From Romanomermis culicivorax (taxonomy: Eukaryota; Nematoda; Enoplea; Mermithida; Mermithidae), in contig CAWUHX010000204.1 of NCBI GenBank assembly GCA_963922205.1, forward strand, positions 248,001-312,000: DNA of 64,000 bases, written 5' to 3'. Every line of letters starts with the position of its first letter. Position 1 is the first letter of the stretch. This document shows, piece after piece, positions 21,240 through 33,708 of this stretch. The translations under genes were made by a program, and so were the position numbers. Below the pieces are notes generated by a model. The model was not told the origin of the DNA and ran no database searches. It worked only from the letters and a program-made list of their open reading frames with translations.

Positions 21240-24200
21240 TCGAGCTTGCTTGTCACACGCTTTCAACGAGTATGTTTTGGAAGACTTCGATTTTACAGTT
21301 TATACGAAAAGGGTCTTGTATAAGAGGTAAAAACTTAACAATTTTCATTAAATTTTACTGCGGCACATATCATTCCACGGGCAGTTGAAAATTGTGATTC
21401 ATTTTGAGACATGGACGATGTTCCTATTTTTATATTAATGTTTGTAAGAAATAACACAGGAAATCTATTAGAATTCCATCTTTTATGACTCTTTTTCAAA
21501 AACTGCGCATCATCTAAAACACCCAGCCATATTTTGAAGTTTGAACTTCTGCAGTAAACTGTTCTTTTTAACGCTTCTGGAAGCAGTTTTCATCTTCTGT
21601 AGTTTTTCAATTGTTGGCGTATTAACTGTAATTAAGGAAATATCTTTAAACAGATTACGTTGCTTTCAATGATAACAAAAAAAGATGCGGTCTCAATACA
21701 GTTGAACGCCGCTGTTTCGGCGCGAGCCAAGTCTGTGCTGGCCATTTCGGCGCCTGACATCATACAATTTTTTGTGCAAAAATAAAATAATAAAAAAGAA
21801 TGAACGGTTGCAGAAAACGAAAAAGACTTTTTTCCACTGAAAATGTGGAAAATCATGCTACAGAGAGCGTATGCATAAGTGCAATAATAAAAAATAGCTA
21901 ATTAGGTGAAGCACTTCATTTTCATGCAGAAAAATATCAAGCAATGAGACGGCTTTACAATGCCTAGTTTCATTGCAAAGAAAAATATGAGAGAAAAAAG
22001 AAACAAGATGAAAAAGAAGAAGGTAAAGAAACAAAACCAAACATTAAACAGAATAAAAGAAAAATTAAACGAAAGAAGGATAGTTTGGCGCCAAAATGGC
22101 TGGTATCGAAATGACCGGCGCCAAAACGTCCCTTTCGCAAACATTTATTTGGATTACGCCCTAAATTATCGTGAAACTTATAAAACGGAAAATGCCACTC
22201 CTTTAAAGAAAAATTTTTGACAGACTATACCACGATATGTCGATCAATTTCACAGGACCACCTACACATAAATGAATTACTAGTTGAAGAACAACAACTA
22301 TGGCTTAAAAGCATTCACATCAATACAGTCGTGAAGATTTCCAGCCCATTTAACTTGTTTTACAGACCGATTGAACTTTTCAGGCTAGTTACAAACATAT
22401 TTCTATGTAAACCAACCAATATTTTGGACATCGATGTTTCACTCCTTAAATATAAAATATTCAGTTTGTTATCTGAGTGTTATTACATCATCTCATCAAC
22501 TCCTTTTATCGAAACTAGGAATGCGAGGTAAAGTGATAATCGGGCTGAAATGTACGAATTTCAATTAATGATCCGAATTATCCTGGATTTTCTGGATATT
22601 TATAGAGCCGGTATATTCTCGTTGTCAGATTCCCTAGCTCAATTCGGTTTATTCAAATCGGTCAGAAAAAATTAAGCTCTTCCAATCCACCTCACGTCTG
22701 CTCGGAACAAACTAGTCCACCAATTCAGTTTAGTTCAGTTTAGCTTGGTTTTGATTCAGTTCAATTTGAGTCAGTTGAGATCAATTCACTTCAACCAATA
22801 TCACTTTGGTTCGTTTCGAATAACTTCAATACCGTTCTTTCTTGCGTAGTTAAGTTCAGTTCAGTCCAGTTTGGTTCAAATCAGCTCGTTTCATTTTAGG
22901 TTTGTTTATTTTAGTCGAGTTCAACGTAGCTCTGTTCAGAAAAAAATTGTTTTTGTTTCTTTTTCAGAGTATTTTTTAAATTGTAGTTTTAAAATTTTTT
23001 AAAATTGAACTACTCGTTATGAATTGTGCAATTATTGTTGTTTCGTCAACTTGTTACTCTTGGGGCCGCTGGTGATCTACTTGTCTTATGACTGTCTTAT
23101 GAATTTTCGTAAGAAATGTTCTTACAATTGTCTACATTTCGCTCTCTTATGACATGTATCATGTCTGTTCTCCATAAGATCTAGGTACAGCAAAATAATG
23201 ATGAACAAAGTTAATAATGTTGCGAAAATTCTTTACTCAATTCTTTTACTATAGATTTATTTTCAATTGTTGATGGTTCAGCAGGCAATCGTAGAAATAT
23301 GAATTAACACTTGATTTTCTATTTTATTATTTAGAAGCATTTCAAGAAAAACAGAATATAAAAAATGATTATGACAAATGAGTACAGTCTTAGTGTTCTT
23401 TACACGAAGTAAAGTTATATTATTTGAAAATTGTTAAGCGTCAAAAGTAATTTGGTTTGCAAATTTTTGGTTTCATATGATGTGCAAGACGCTATTAGTT
23501 TGTCATTTACTGTAAGAAACGCTACTTTTCGTGCCAGGATCAGTATATGAAAACCCTTCGTGAGTCGACAATTTAGTGTAATGAATCATGGATATAGTTG
23601 GAAACGATGACAAAAAAAAGGAAATCGATGATGCTGGAAGATTTTCAGGTTCATTAGTCACATGAAGCATTTTTAAATTGAAAAATGGCAAAAATTAGTA
23701 TTCTGCTTACACATAGCTTATAGCATATAATTTTGCATTCAGAAAATGGTCAAGGTCAATTGAATTCACACATAGATTTTCATCCCATGTGGCAAATGGT
23801 TCTACAGGAAATTGTTGAAAATCTACAGTCGTCGTGATAGCAAAATATGAACATGTAAAACATGTCCAAGGCATCGGCACTTCTCTGGACAATCATCTGT
23901 AAAATTGGAGAAATAAAAAAAATTGAGCTGAACCTTTGGAGTAAAATCGCAAGATGACATTTTCAGCTTCTTTTTTTCACTAAATATTCCTCCATAAGCC
24001 GACTCTCATAAATCCTGGACAAAGTTAAGTTTTTTTAAAAATTATGTGATTTTATTATGATAGAATTTAATATTTTTATTACTTGACCTACGTACGAATT
24101 GAAATTGCGAGACGAAAAATCAGCTCAGGCTTCTTAATCTGCATTTTAATGCATAGTTGACATTAAGCTGATCATTATCACGTATTTTTCAACTTCAACA

Positions 24201-26628
24201 AACCTTCACAAAATGGCAACGACGAATTTTATTTATGCTTGCCCTTTGCTAACTAATTTTCCCGTGTTATATAAATACTCTATCATGCGCACAAACATAC
24301 CATTGTCTTTCACAATGATGCCGACCAACTTATTTGGACTCCTTACTTTGACAGTAATTAGCTTAAGTGAGTTTTATAAGGATTTGATTCAGCGAGGCTC
24401 AAATTGTGCGAAATAGCGTTCCAAAGACTTTAGTTGAAATCCAATTTGATTTGGAAGCCATATACGGCAGACTTTGCTTATTTCCTGTGCAATGATTAAT
24501 GTTGCTATTTGGAACTATAATCTATTTTTCTTGGAAAGCTTCTAAATGATAAGACTGGGAAACAATTACAATTTCATTTTTCTACGATTTTCTGATAAAC
24601 TACGTGTCACATAGGACCGTGAATTTGTGAATACTTCATTAATTTTTCGAATGAAAGGTTCAGCAGTAGAAAATTTGCGTAAACGATTTTGACGACAGTA
24701 TTTTTTGATCATTGTTTGATATTGGTGTAGTCATTGATTCATTGACGAGTACTTTTGTTTCCCATGCGCCTGCTTTGCCTTGAATTAGCATGTCTAATGA
24801 CTATTAACATAAATATCGCGTCAACATTTTTTGAATTTATGATGTGAAATGAGCTAACTATCATAAGACTTCTATAGTTTCGTTGGCTTCCGATTGACAG
24901 GTACGTTGAGCTAGTATCAACTAACATTATTTGTAAGATTAAAAGTCGATCTGAACAAAGTTTTGGAAAATTATCCGGCAACTAGCTGTGCAGAAAAAGC
25001 TTTTTCATTATTGAACGTTTTTTCGTAGATCTATTCGTCGGACAGACACGTGGCGAAGATGACGAGGGACATATGGGACATGTAAATATGCTGGAGGTAG
25101 GAAACGAAGATTAGTTAGTTTACTGCATATTTTGCTTTGAACTAGGATATCTAAAGCCTGATTTTCTTGAAAAACTTCTAAGTAATGAGACTGAAGGCAA
25201 GTGCTACTGTATCGTGACCGAACATCCAGCTGAGCTGCAGCTCAAGCTGTAGCTTAACTCTATATGTTATAATATGGCCGTTAAGCCGCAGCTCAGCTGT
25301 AGCTTAACTCATAAACGCAATCGGGAAAGTTAAGCTGCGGTGCACCTTAACCAAGAGTTAAGCTACAACTCAGCTGCAGTTTAACTTTCCCGATATGTTT
25401 TATGTGTATGAGTTAAGCTACAGCTGAGCGGCAGCTTAACGGCAATAGTATAACGTATAGAGTTAAGATAGGACTAAGCTGCAGCTCAACGGCAATGGTA
25501 TAACATATAGAGTTAAGCTAGAGGTGAGCTGCAGCTTAACGGCAATTATATAACATATGGAGTTAAGCTACATCTTAAGCTGCAGCTCAGCTGGATCTCA
25601 AGTCTCTTTGATGAAAGCGGCCCCAGAACAACAGAGCGCAGGAACATTAGGAATGCGAATTTTAAACTGTTTATGAACATAAAGAAAGAATATTAATCAG
25701 GCAGATTTATTTCAAAAGTTGACAAAGTTTTTATCTAAACTGCATATTCTGAATTCAAGATTGATTTGAGAATGAGAAAAAAAAATTCAAGATTGATTTG
25801 AGAATGAGAATATAGTACCATTTGATTCAAAGGTTTAAAGGTCAAATAGTTGCCATTTTTGTATAAAAAATGTGCATGCCCCATCTTTGCAATAACTTCT
25901 CGAACAAGCATTGATTCCGCCATTTTACCCACAAAATGTTTTTACAAAGCAGACGTAAAGATTTCCCACGGTAGCTGAATAAAAAATGTAGAAAGAAAGA
26001 ATGCAAGTAATGAGATAGTGGACGAATAATGAGATATATAAAGAATAAAAGGGAAAACAAAATAAAATGAAAACAAAGAGAAAAAATATATTACACAAGG
26101 AATAGTAGACAAAAAAAGTAAGAATGAAGAAGTAAGAAGAAAGAAAAAAAAGAAAAAAAGATGGAAAAATACTCCGTGGTGGAAAAAAATGTATTCACAT
26201 GAAGTTCTCCAGCGTTATGATAAAATATGAAAAATCAGCATTTTTGAGATGAAATATAGTTATTTTTCAAGTTATTTTTTCACAATTTTTCAAATGGTAG
26301 ACGCTTTGAGTGAACGATTTGAGCAACAGTAGCAGTTTTTGTCATTTTTCGATTTAGAAGCATTTTTCGTGGAACAGACCATAAATTCTAATGTAATCGT
26401 ATCTGCTTAATTGTTCCTAAAACGAGGACTCTTTCACCGGATACATGACGGTCGATTATTATGATCAATCACACGAAGAAATTCATCGAAAAGTTCAAGT
26501 TCGATATTTATCATTTTTTCCTGATGAATTCTGTGGTTAGAATTTTATTGATTCGTACATTTTCCTTTTTGCACTTGTATTATTATTCAATCTTCCATTT
26601 TTGTAGACGTTTTCTCTGTTTCTCACAG
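21240..26628. other. AT-rich host DNA, no gene recognised
   Basis: No clear exon. It holds a degenerate (GTTCA/TTCAGTTTAG)n array at about 22690-22940, a MITE copy (25225-25618), a short direct duplication of TTCAAGATTGATTTGAGAATG at about 25755-25815 and a purine-rich tract at about 26085-26165. A weak exon candidate lies at about 25029-25080 (TTTTTTCGTAG acceptor, frame with VGQTRGEDDEGHMG, GTAAAT donor); it might belong to the plus-strand gene ending at 27147, but this is not supported further. Confidence 0.4.
25225..25618. mobile_element. Foldback MITE, copy 2
   Basis: Right end GTCTCTTTGATGAAAG and a dense series of AGCTGAGCTGCAGCTTAA, TAACTCTATATGTTATA and their inversions show the same family as 17445-17612. 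The left terminus is degraded or replaced. Confidence 0.55.
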
Positions 26629-27147
26629 GCCAGCGGTCCCATTATCGTCAAACCTCCTTCGTCAATCGAAACGAGCCCTAAAGCCCGCAAATCAATCGTT
26701 GTTAGCCCGGTAAAAGTTTCATCTGCCTTGAAATCCAAATCACTTTCGTCGGCGGGCAACGACGACGAATTATTGGACGACGAAGGCCTGCTGAGCGAAA
26801 CGCCTAAAGGCGCCCGAGGTGGAGGAAGTAAAAAGAGCGGCGGAAAAACGAAAAAAACTAGCCCAAAAAAGACGAAAAAAACAAGCCCGAAAAAGACGAA
26901 AAAAACCAAAAAAACGAAAAAGACAAGTAAAAAAACCAAGAAGACAAAGAAGACCAAGAAGACAAAGAAGACCAAGAAAACTCAGAAGAAAAGTGGCGGG
27001 TCCAGCAAAGGAGGAGCTGATAATGGCGGAGACAATGGCTCCGGTGACAATGGCGGAGACAGTGGCTCATCTGATGATGGCAGTGATGGACGTCGTGGCG
27101 GAGACATCGACATATCGGACAGTGACGTGACCATCGATAACGCTTAA
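26629..27147 (+). CDS. Terminal exon of a Lys/Thr-repeat, acidic-tailed protein
   Basis: Opens after TTTCTCACAG (acceptor ends 26628) in phase 0 and ends TAA at 27145; AATAAA follows at 27214-27219. About 172 residues in three parts: a Ser/Pro/Val-rich start (GPIIVKPPSSIETSPKARKS), a long run of KKT/KTKKTSPK units (about exon residues 70-125), and a Gly/Asp/Ser-rich acidic tail (GGDNGSGDNGG...DISDSDVTIDNA). Composition resembles nuclear, nucleic-acid-binding basic tails such as H1-like or nucleolar proteins, but no family is recognised. Upstream exons were not identified. GC content and codon order differ clearly from the surrounding non-coding DNA. Confidence 0.65.
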   Translation, partial: ASGPIIVKPPSSIETSPKARKSIVVSPVKVSSALKSKSLSSAGNDDELLDDEGLLSETPKGARGGGSKKSGGKTKKTSPKKTKKTSPKKTKKTKKTKKTSKKTKKTKKTKKTKKTKKTQKKSGGSSKGGADNGGDNGSGDNGGDSGSSDDGSDGRRGGDIDISDSDVTIDNA

Positions 27148-28119
27148 AGGCTCTTAATCCAATTATCGACAGACAATTACTCATATCACGATTTGTTTGG
27201 AATTCTGTATTTCAATAAATCAGGATAAAAATTGTGAATTATTTCATTCAAAGGGTTTCACAGAAGACTTGTCCATCTTATAAATTTACTTTGGACACAG
27301 TGGATTACGGATGTTCTCAATAATTCACAATAATAAGCATCAGAAAAAAATCAAACAGATTTGAATAGATAATGAAAGACGAAAACTTCGATGTATTTTT
27401 TCCAAAAAATCATGAGTTGAATACAAACGAAAGTTTTTTGTGAATCAAAATCTAATCAGAATAGTTCTACGTGCTTAGAATTCACTCAACTCACCGAATT
27501 TACGTTTCGATGATCAGTGGAAGTTAGGTAAAGAAGAAAAAATTTATTGAGTAGCCAACGACCCTACGTAAATTTGAATAGAAATTGGGCTACAACATGA
27601 TTTTGTTTCATCGATCATTTCGAAATAAATGAAGTAATAATTCTTCATTCATAAGTTTATGAGAGTCTAAACATTTGTGGAAGTTGAACTTTGAGAACAA
27701 TAACCATTTAAGGTTCATTTACGTTCAAATGAGTCTCAAAAAGCAAAATAATCTGTAAAAATCCGTGAAAAATTATCTGCATTTTTTCGTTTGAGGAACT
27801 CCGTTCCAACACTGTGATAGTTTCTTTGCATCGATAGTCTGTTTTTTTTCCAATCGTTTTTTCCAAAGCAGTCTAAAAAGTCACATTTTTTCAACATAGG
27901 GATTCTGATCAAAAATGTTTATAGTTGGTATGTGTGCTTTTTAAACATTTTTTGCATTACGCTGCTACTCACAATGAAAATTCTCAAGATCCACAAAAAT
28001 AGGAATTTTCTCAAATTCGTCTGCACAACGAAATAAATATTATACACACAATGCTTCTAATGTAAGATTTTCATGCCTCAAAGCTGTTCTTCGGTCGGAA
28101 CAATAAATTTCAACGTTTG

Positions 28120-28280
28120 TGTGCCAAAAAATTGGCCTGAACCAGCGTTTTTTTTGTGCACGGACATTTGTGCCAATTGGCACAAAGGGCCAAAAAAATT
28201 TGTGCCAATGGCACAAAAAATTTTTTCACTCTAAAAACGCACTGAAAACCATAAAACTGTTTTGTGCCAAAAGTTATAAC
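28120..28280. repeat. Palindrome cluster TTTGTGCCAATTGGCACAAA, copy 1
   Basis: A perfect 20-bp palindrome at 28167-28186 with flanking half-copies (TTTGTGCCAATGGCACAAAA near 28199, TTTTGTGCCAAAAG near 28261). A second cluster lies at 29038-29135. Confidence 0.7.
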
Positions 28281-29037
28281 AATATGCCCTGTTTTCGATC
28301 TAAATTGAGTCATTTTTTAAAGCTCAATTCGCACGTGCTTTTGTCATGTCCATGAGCTTTCTTGTATTATTGATATTTCTTGTATTTCTTTGCATTTAAT
28401 AAATTTCTTTTCTTTCTTTCTTTCAAGTTTGATAAAAACTAACTAAAGATACTTTCACCGCATTCATTTGCATAAAAATCGTGCTCGCTCTATTTTCTCT
28501 AACCACGTCAGCGAGATAAGAAAAGCTGATCTAAAAAACGGTTTCTACGACCCGAAAAGAAATTGAATGCTTCGAAAATTCAGATATTTTTGTAGACTTT
28601 TTGTCATGAAGTTTTCCTTTACTTTTCGGCCTCCTTCCTAACAACTATATTAAAGATTAAATTGTCTATAATTCTTTTCTCCTGAAAAAAGCTAAGTCGA
28701 AAGTCGCTTCACGTAGACTTTTGGTTGAATAATTGTGCCGAAAATGTCAATTTTTTTCTTTGAATCAATCACTAAAAATTTAAGTTTCGGTTCTCAATCT
28801 AACTGAATGAACAGAGGAAGTGAAGTTAACAATTTCTATTCTTTAGCCGGTCATTGAAAATCTCAAAGTCTGTTGCGATAATACAAATAAATTATTTGAA
28901 TAGAATCCGCTCGCGTTCGAGACAAAGGAAAGTAGTCAATATTAAACCCATTGAATCGGCGCGAAGCGCCGAGAAAATTTTTCGTTTTCAGCCCTTAAAA
29001 TGACTAAAAATCAAAGAAATTTAGCCTTGGACCAGTC

Positions 29038-29135
29038 AAAAAATTTGTGCCAATTGGCACAAACACTCAAAATTTTTTGTGCCATTCCAAATTTTTTTGT
29101 GCCAAAAACCATGTTTTGGCACAAAAAAAACACAG
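29038..29135. repeat. Palindrome cluster TTTGTGCCAATTGGCACAAA, copy 2
   Basis: The same perfect 20-bp palindrome at 29044-29063, then further TTTTTTGTGCC half-copies and a TTTGTGCC...GGCACAAA pair around 29095-29125. Together with the first cluster it may mark the ends of an ~1-kb foldback element. Confidence 0.7.
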
Positions 29136-30787
29136 AAATGTTGCAAAGAAATTTGTAAAATACTTGCAAAATTACATTCTGCAGCAAAAAATGTCAAGTG
29201 AAAGTCGGAATCGAAATCCCCTGACTTTTTCAGGTTTTCAAGGCATAATTTTTTCCTCGGGCCTTTCTAGAATTTCCAGGTCTGTTGGTCACCCTAATGC
29301 GACGAATCACTGGTGTTCCACAAATTATTGGTCTTTAAACTTGAATGTACTTCGCCTCGAGAAAAATTCGAATTATTGACTCATTTATATTCTTTGCATA
29401 CGGCATCACAAGAAATCTTTTGAATAAATTTGTGATGTTCTGTGGACCAACCACAAGAAACCCTGTAAAAATGTATTCCAAAAACACAGCGTAGAATGTT
29501 TTTTGAGTATATCTATCTTGGAGAGACCTTCAGGCCGAATTTCGATTTTTTCGTCATCCAAATGTTTGACCTCACTAACTTTTCAATGCGAGCAGGAATT
29601 TTTTCCCTAAAACACAGTATGTTGGGTACCAATCAATAGATCTTGCTGATATAGACACGATTTATGAGATGAGAGACCTTTCCTATGATAATTCGAAAAT
29701 TAATCATATTTCAAAATGAGGCATTTTGGATAGTTCCGTGCGCTGAGTTTCATGGTATCATTTATACTTGAAAATGAAAATTCACGCGGCTACAGCATGC
29801 CAAAGTCTGAAAATTGATGGTTTTTTGGCATTCATTAGTGGTCTTGCTAGCCAACCGATATTTCAGAATTGGAGTAATCTTGTTCGATAAATGAAAATTC
29901 ATTATACACAAGAGAGAATTCGCTATCTTTTAGTGTAATATTTACAGTAAATTTTTACATATTACTTCTTTTAAGAGAGTTTAAACTGTCGAAAAGGAGC
30001 CGTCAGCCCCAGAATTTTATTTTATTATTTTATAGCTCATGCATTCTTACTGCATTGGTAAAATTTTCATCAAGATTTTTGTACCGTTTGTGGAGCTTCA
30101 CACCTCTGAAGAAGGCATGCTTATGGAAATTGCACAGAAATCACTGCATTTTCTAGTTGGTCCTTTAACCCTTGTGATGCATTTATTATTTGTACCATAG
30201 AATTATCAAATAACCTACAGACTATAGTTTGATGTACTAATTGTTTCACAAACGATCATTTTACACTCTGCAAGAAGCATAAACTGTCGAAAAAGAGAAA
30301 TCCTGATTAGGAGCACTCCCGAGCACCTTCCCTTATGGCGTTGCGCAATTTCATCTTTTTACTCTTTAGTTGATAGATTCCTACAGTAGCTGTTAAAGTA
30401 ACATCATCATCAGCATCATCGTGCAACATTTTGGGAGGTGCAGAGATCTGCACTCATTGCACTGCCATTCAAATATGTTTGGAATCTGGATAAATGCTCA
30501 ACCAGTAAAGCCGATATTTAGTTTGTAACATTAAACTCGCAGCTTCGATTTTTTTCAATCAAATTCCTGAAGAGAGGAGTCTTGTTGCATCTCTTCTGAG
30601 ACACCCCGTTGCACAATCGTTGTAAATAAATTGATGAAATTTTATCAGTCATTAGACTCATATGTTTTCTTTTTATTCGTTTAATCTGAACGTTTTCAAT
30701 TCTTTCTGCATCTTCTTGATGGCATATTTAGTCGGATTAATCAGCATTTTTGTATCAGCCTTCAGAATGCGTAGACACCTACAGCTC

Positions 30788-30844
30788 CGAAAACGGTACA
30801 CAAATCTGATGTACCGTTTTCATCAGATTTGTGTACCGTTTTCG
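30788..30844. repeat. Perfect 24-bp inverted repeat with 9-nt loop
   Basis: 30788-30811 (CGAAAACGGTACAC...) and 30821-30844 (...GTGTACCGTTTTCG) are exact reverse complements, separated by TACCGTTTT, which itself repeats part of the arm. Either a foldback made by a local replication error or a hairpin RNA locus. Confidence 0.85.
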
Positions 30845-31507
30845 TTGGTAAAACACATTATGTTGGACATACTAGCCATAGAAATGATGACAAACTTTCT
30901 GCGGACTCCAATAAGAAGGTGTCCAAGTAGGCCTCCAAATGACTTTTCCGGTTTATTTCGACTTCCCTTTTGACACTTCAAAGTAGCATAAAAAGTGTTA
31001 AGCAAGGGACTGAAATTTTTTCATACGCAAATATAGAACATGGTCTCCTGCGTGTAATGAACATGTAACAAACTTTTCGGAGCTTTGAAATTTGGAAACA
31101 CGTATACAGACTGAAAAATGTAAAAGAAATGTAAAAATTCAAAACTTTAGGGTATTGTAGCTATGTGAATGTGGACTTTTATGTGGCCACAATACCCAGC
31201 GTGTAAAACTATCCAAAATATCTATTTTAGATATTATTAATAAAGTCGAATCTCTCGGATATCGTGTCTTAAAACATGATATTGAAATAATGGTATCTTT
31301 ATTTTTGATGAAGACATGGGATGATTAATTTTAAGTAAAAATTTAGTCGACCTTTCCCAGGCTTTTCTTGTTGTTGGTGTATGTTTGGCACTCTTTCCAC
31401 ACAGTACAATATTTCCTTTTCTGTTTCCTTCTGCGCCGGTTTTCTGCATGTCGGAGTATCACTTCATGCTCGTGGTGATTTATTGCTTTAAATCAAAAAT
31501 CGTTAAC

Positions 31508-31624
31508 TTAATCATTGCGGATATCAACGTTATTTGCGATATTGACCTTGTTGACGTTCTCGCCGCTATTTAGGGACCCGTGTCGCGGCGGTGGAGAGTG
31601 ATGGCCACGATGACGTACATCCGC
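31508..31624 (-). CDS. Terminal exon of an unidentified gene (with 32091-32237)
   Basis: Minus strand, acceptor CATTCTTTTAG then 38 codons (ADVRHRGHHSPPPRHGSLN... to VDIRND) and TAA at 31508. It is in phase 0, matching the phase-0 donor of the exon at 32091, so the two probably join. His/Pro/Asn-rich, with no known domain. GC content stands out from the AT-rich neighbourhood. Confidence 0.5.
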   Translation of the reverse strand, partial: ADVRHRGHHSPPPRHGSLNSGENVNKVNIANNVDIRND

Positions 31625-32090
31625 CTAAAAGAATGAGACCATTAATGAAATTTGATGAAAATATGAATTGATAAGTCGACAGCAAATTTAAGAAGGCGAT
31701 CGATATTCATATTTTTGTGCTGTTGTGAGATGTTGGTCTGACATCAATTGAAAAATTTTCCATTTGCGACGGATTCAATTTGATTAACAAAATTTCTTCT
31801 CATGCTGTTATTGTAATTTAATGGACAAATCATGCCTCAACTTTGAAACATTCTCCTAAAGGCGAAAAAGGACAAAAAAGTAAAATTTATGCCACCATAA
31901 CCGACTTCCGATTAGACACCGTTTCTCGAAAGTTATGATCTGAGGAGCATATCCAAATGCCCAGCGAAAAACCACGCCACGTACGATAGGGAAACGAAGC
32001 ACAAAGTTATCAAGAGCTTACCAATGCTTCGCTTGCTTTCTGAAAAATGAAATTTTCAATTGAAAAAACATAGAGCTTATAAGAATAAAC

Positions 32091-32237
32091 CTTAGCTGTC
32101 GCTTTTTCAACTGTTTTGGCGCTTTTTTCGGCTAATTTAGCCGCTTTTCCTATATCTTCGGCGCTTTTTCCGGCGATTTTAGCCGCTTTGTTCACTCTCG
32201 CAATGCTAAGCGGGTCGTCGGCAATTTCGTCGTAAAG
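32091..32237 (-). CDS. 147-nt phase-0 exon, Ala/Lys-rich module (copy 2)
   Basis: Minus strand, acceptor TACTTTAG, 49 codons starting LYDEIADD and continuing with NKAAKIAGKS, KAAKLAEKSAKTVEKATAK, then donor GTTTAT. Alanines and lysines recur with helical spacing, suggesting an amphipathic or coiled helix. The exon at 42891-43037 has the same length, phase and about half of the same residues (LYDE.ADD...NKAAK.A.KSA...VEK). Family unknown. Confidence 0.6.
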
Positions 32238-32558
32238 CTAAAGTAAGGCCTAGTCACGTATTTTAGAATTACGAAAAAGAACGAAAATAAAGCATAATTA
32301 TGTGTATTCGTATTTCCCTATGTATTCAATTATTTTAAAAAATCTTGCCTAAATATGGAAGATTTCTCCCCAGAATTAATACAATAGTTCTCGTTATCAG
32401 CACAACTCTGACTACCTTGGAGCAACAAGGTGTTATGTGCCATCGCACTTATTAGGTATTCAATTACAAGCGATCTATATTAAAATTGAATACAATTTTT
32501 TAAACAAATAAGTAAAATTGTTTCCCCATTAAAATAATCTATTCACTCAACGTGCAGT

Positions 32559-33466
32559 TGTAACGTACCTGCTAAAGCAGTACTGTAAATATATAGCATA
32601 CTGTATGTGATAAACATTTATTAAATATTATTCATTTTCATATTTTATCGTCTCAAGGGTGTCTGGGATTCACACCCAAACATTCCTCTAAAATTACGTG
32701 AAGTACTTTATTTTGATCCACTCACACCCCGGTAGCCCAATTAAGATGCCCTAATTAATTTGCACAAACGGCAGCTGGTCCCCTAGAACCTACACTAAAC
32801 TACACATTCCACAGCTACCGTAATCCCCCGTAAAAATCGTAAACAACACCTGCACACAGTAAAATACATAAAAGCCCCGCCAGACAGTAGTCTCAAGTGT
32901 AACAGTAGCGGCAGCCCCATAAAACATGTGTATACAGCGAAACCGATACAGGAAGCATGCACAGAAGCACAAAGGTGTGGCTAAGCCCACCGTAGAAAGC
33001 AAGCGAAGCACGAAAAGCATACAGTACCAGGAAAGCATTAGAAAGGTGTAACTAAGAAAGCATAAAAAGCGCAGCAGGAAGCGACGATTGGTGGAAGAAG
33101 ATGGACAGAAGCACGACCTCCCACGACGCCCAGGGAGTGGCCAAAAACGTCGTATAAAAGAAGAAGCAAAGCGTTATTTTTGTTATTATTGGTTAGAATT
33201 TTTGAGTATCAAATCCGTTGTTTTAAAAACCGCACTCGCCCCGTTTTTATATTTGCAAGGGGCCATTTGTACGAAAGCAACTTAAACCGAGGCCCCCGTT
33301 CGTTATTGTAAATTGAGACGCGTTTTGTATTGTCGTTTCGACATCTCAAGCAGCCGTCGATCATCATTAGCCGTATCGCCGTATTGTGCGCTCGCTCCCC
33401 CCTTTGTTCCCGCCGTAGCGACCGTTGGTTAAAAGTAAAGTACCTCACATAAATCTGGTCGTTACA
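32559..33466 (+). repeat. Element 2 5' LTR
   Basis: Begins TGTAACGTACC and ends GGTCGTTACA (TGTAAC/GTTACA inverted ends). A TATAAAAG box lies at 33153-33160. Confidence 0.93.
33153..33160 (+). promoter_or_regulatory. TATA box in element 2 LTR (TATAAAAG)
   Basis: CGTATAAAAGAAGAAG; the equivalent is at 41494-41501 in the 3' LTR, and element 3 has GGTATAAAAGACAG at 47540 and 50879. Conservation between families supports promoter function. Confidence 0.65.
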
Positions 33467-33471
33467 TATTT

Positions 33472-33489
33472 TGGTGACCGTACCGTACC
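33472..33489 (+). other. Primer binding site, element 2
   Basis: TGGTGACCGTACC starts five bases (TATTT) after the LTR. Element 3 has the same TGGTGACCGTACC at 47801. The conservation and TGG start identify the site; the tRNA is not identified. Confidence 0.65.
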
Positions 33490-33708
33490 ATTTACCACTG
33501 GAACTCCCTGCCCCAATTAGGTGTACTCTTATCCGGGCATTTAGAAGCATTAGATACTACAGTAGTAATCATTTCCTACAGTAAGACAGTATTCGTAGAA
33601 AGCAAACTGGAAATCCCCTCCAACGAAACATTAAGCGATACATTTAAACAAATACAGCGTGAAGCAAAAATTGAAGCATTTAAGCAGAAATCCCAGCGTA
33701 AACCAAGA

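Larger units (their letters stand above)
27148..31507. other. AT-rich host DNA, no gene recognised
   Basis: After the poly(A) signal at 27214 nothing coding is supported. It contains two clusters of a 20-bp palindrome (28120-28280 and 29038-29135), a perfect 24-bp hairpin (30788-30844) and otherwise unstructured AT-rich sequence. Confidence 0.5.

Noticed and set aside
26583..26975. Minus-strand ORF rich in Phe/Val opposite the KKT tract
   Set aside because: Mirror of the Lys/Thr repeat on the coding strand, which has an acceptor, stop and poly(A) signal.
30662..30973. 103-aa plus ORF starting with a hydrophobic segment
   Set aside because: It runs through the perfect hairpin and AT-rich DNA; no conserved motif.
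32790..33038. 82-aa minus ORF in the element 2 LTR (also at 41131)
   Set aside because: Present only because both LTRs carry it; hydrophobic composition but no start context or homologue in element 3.
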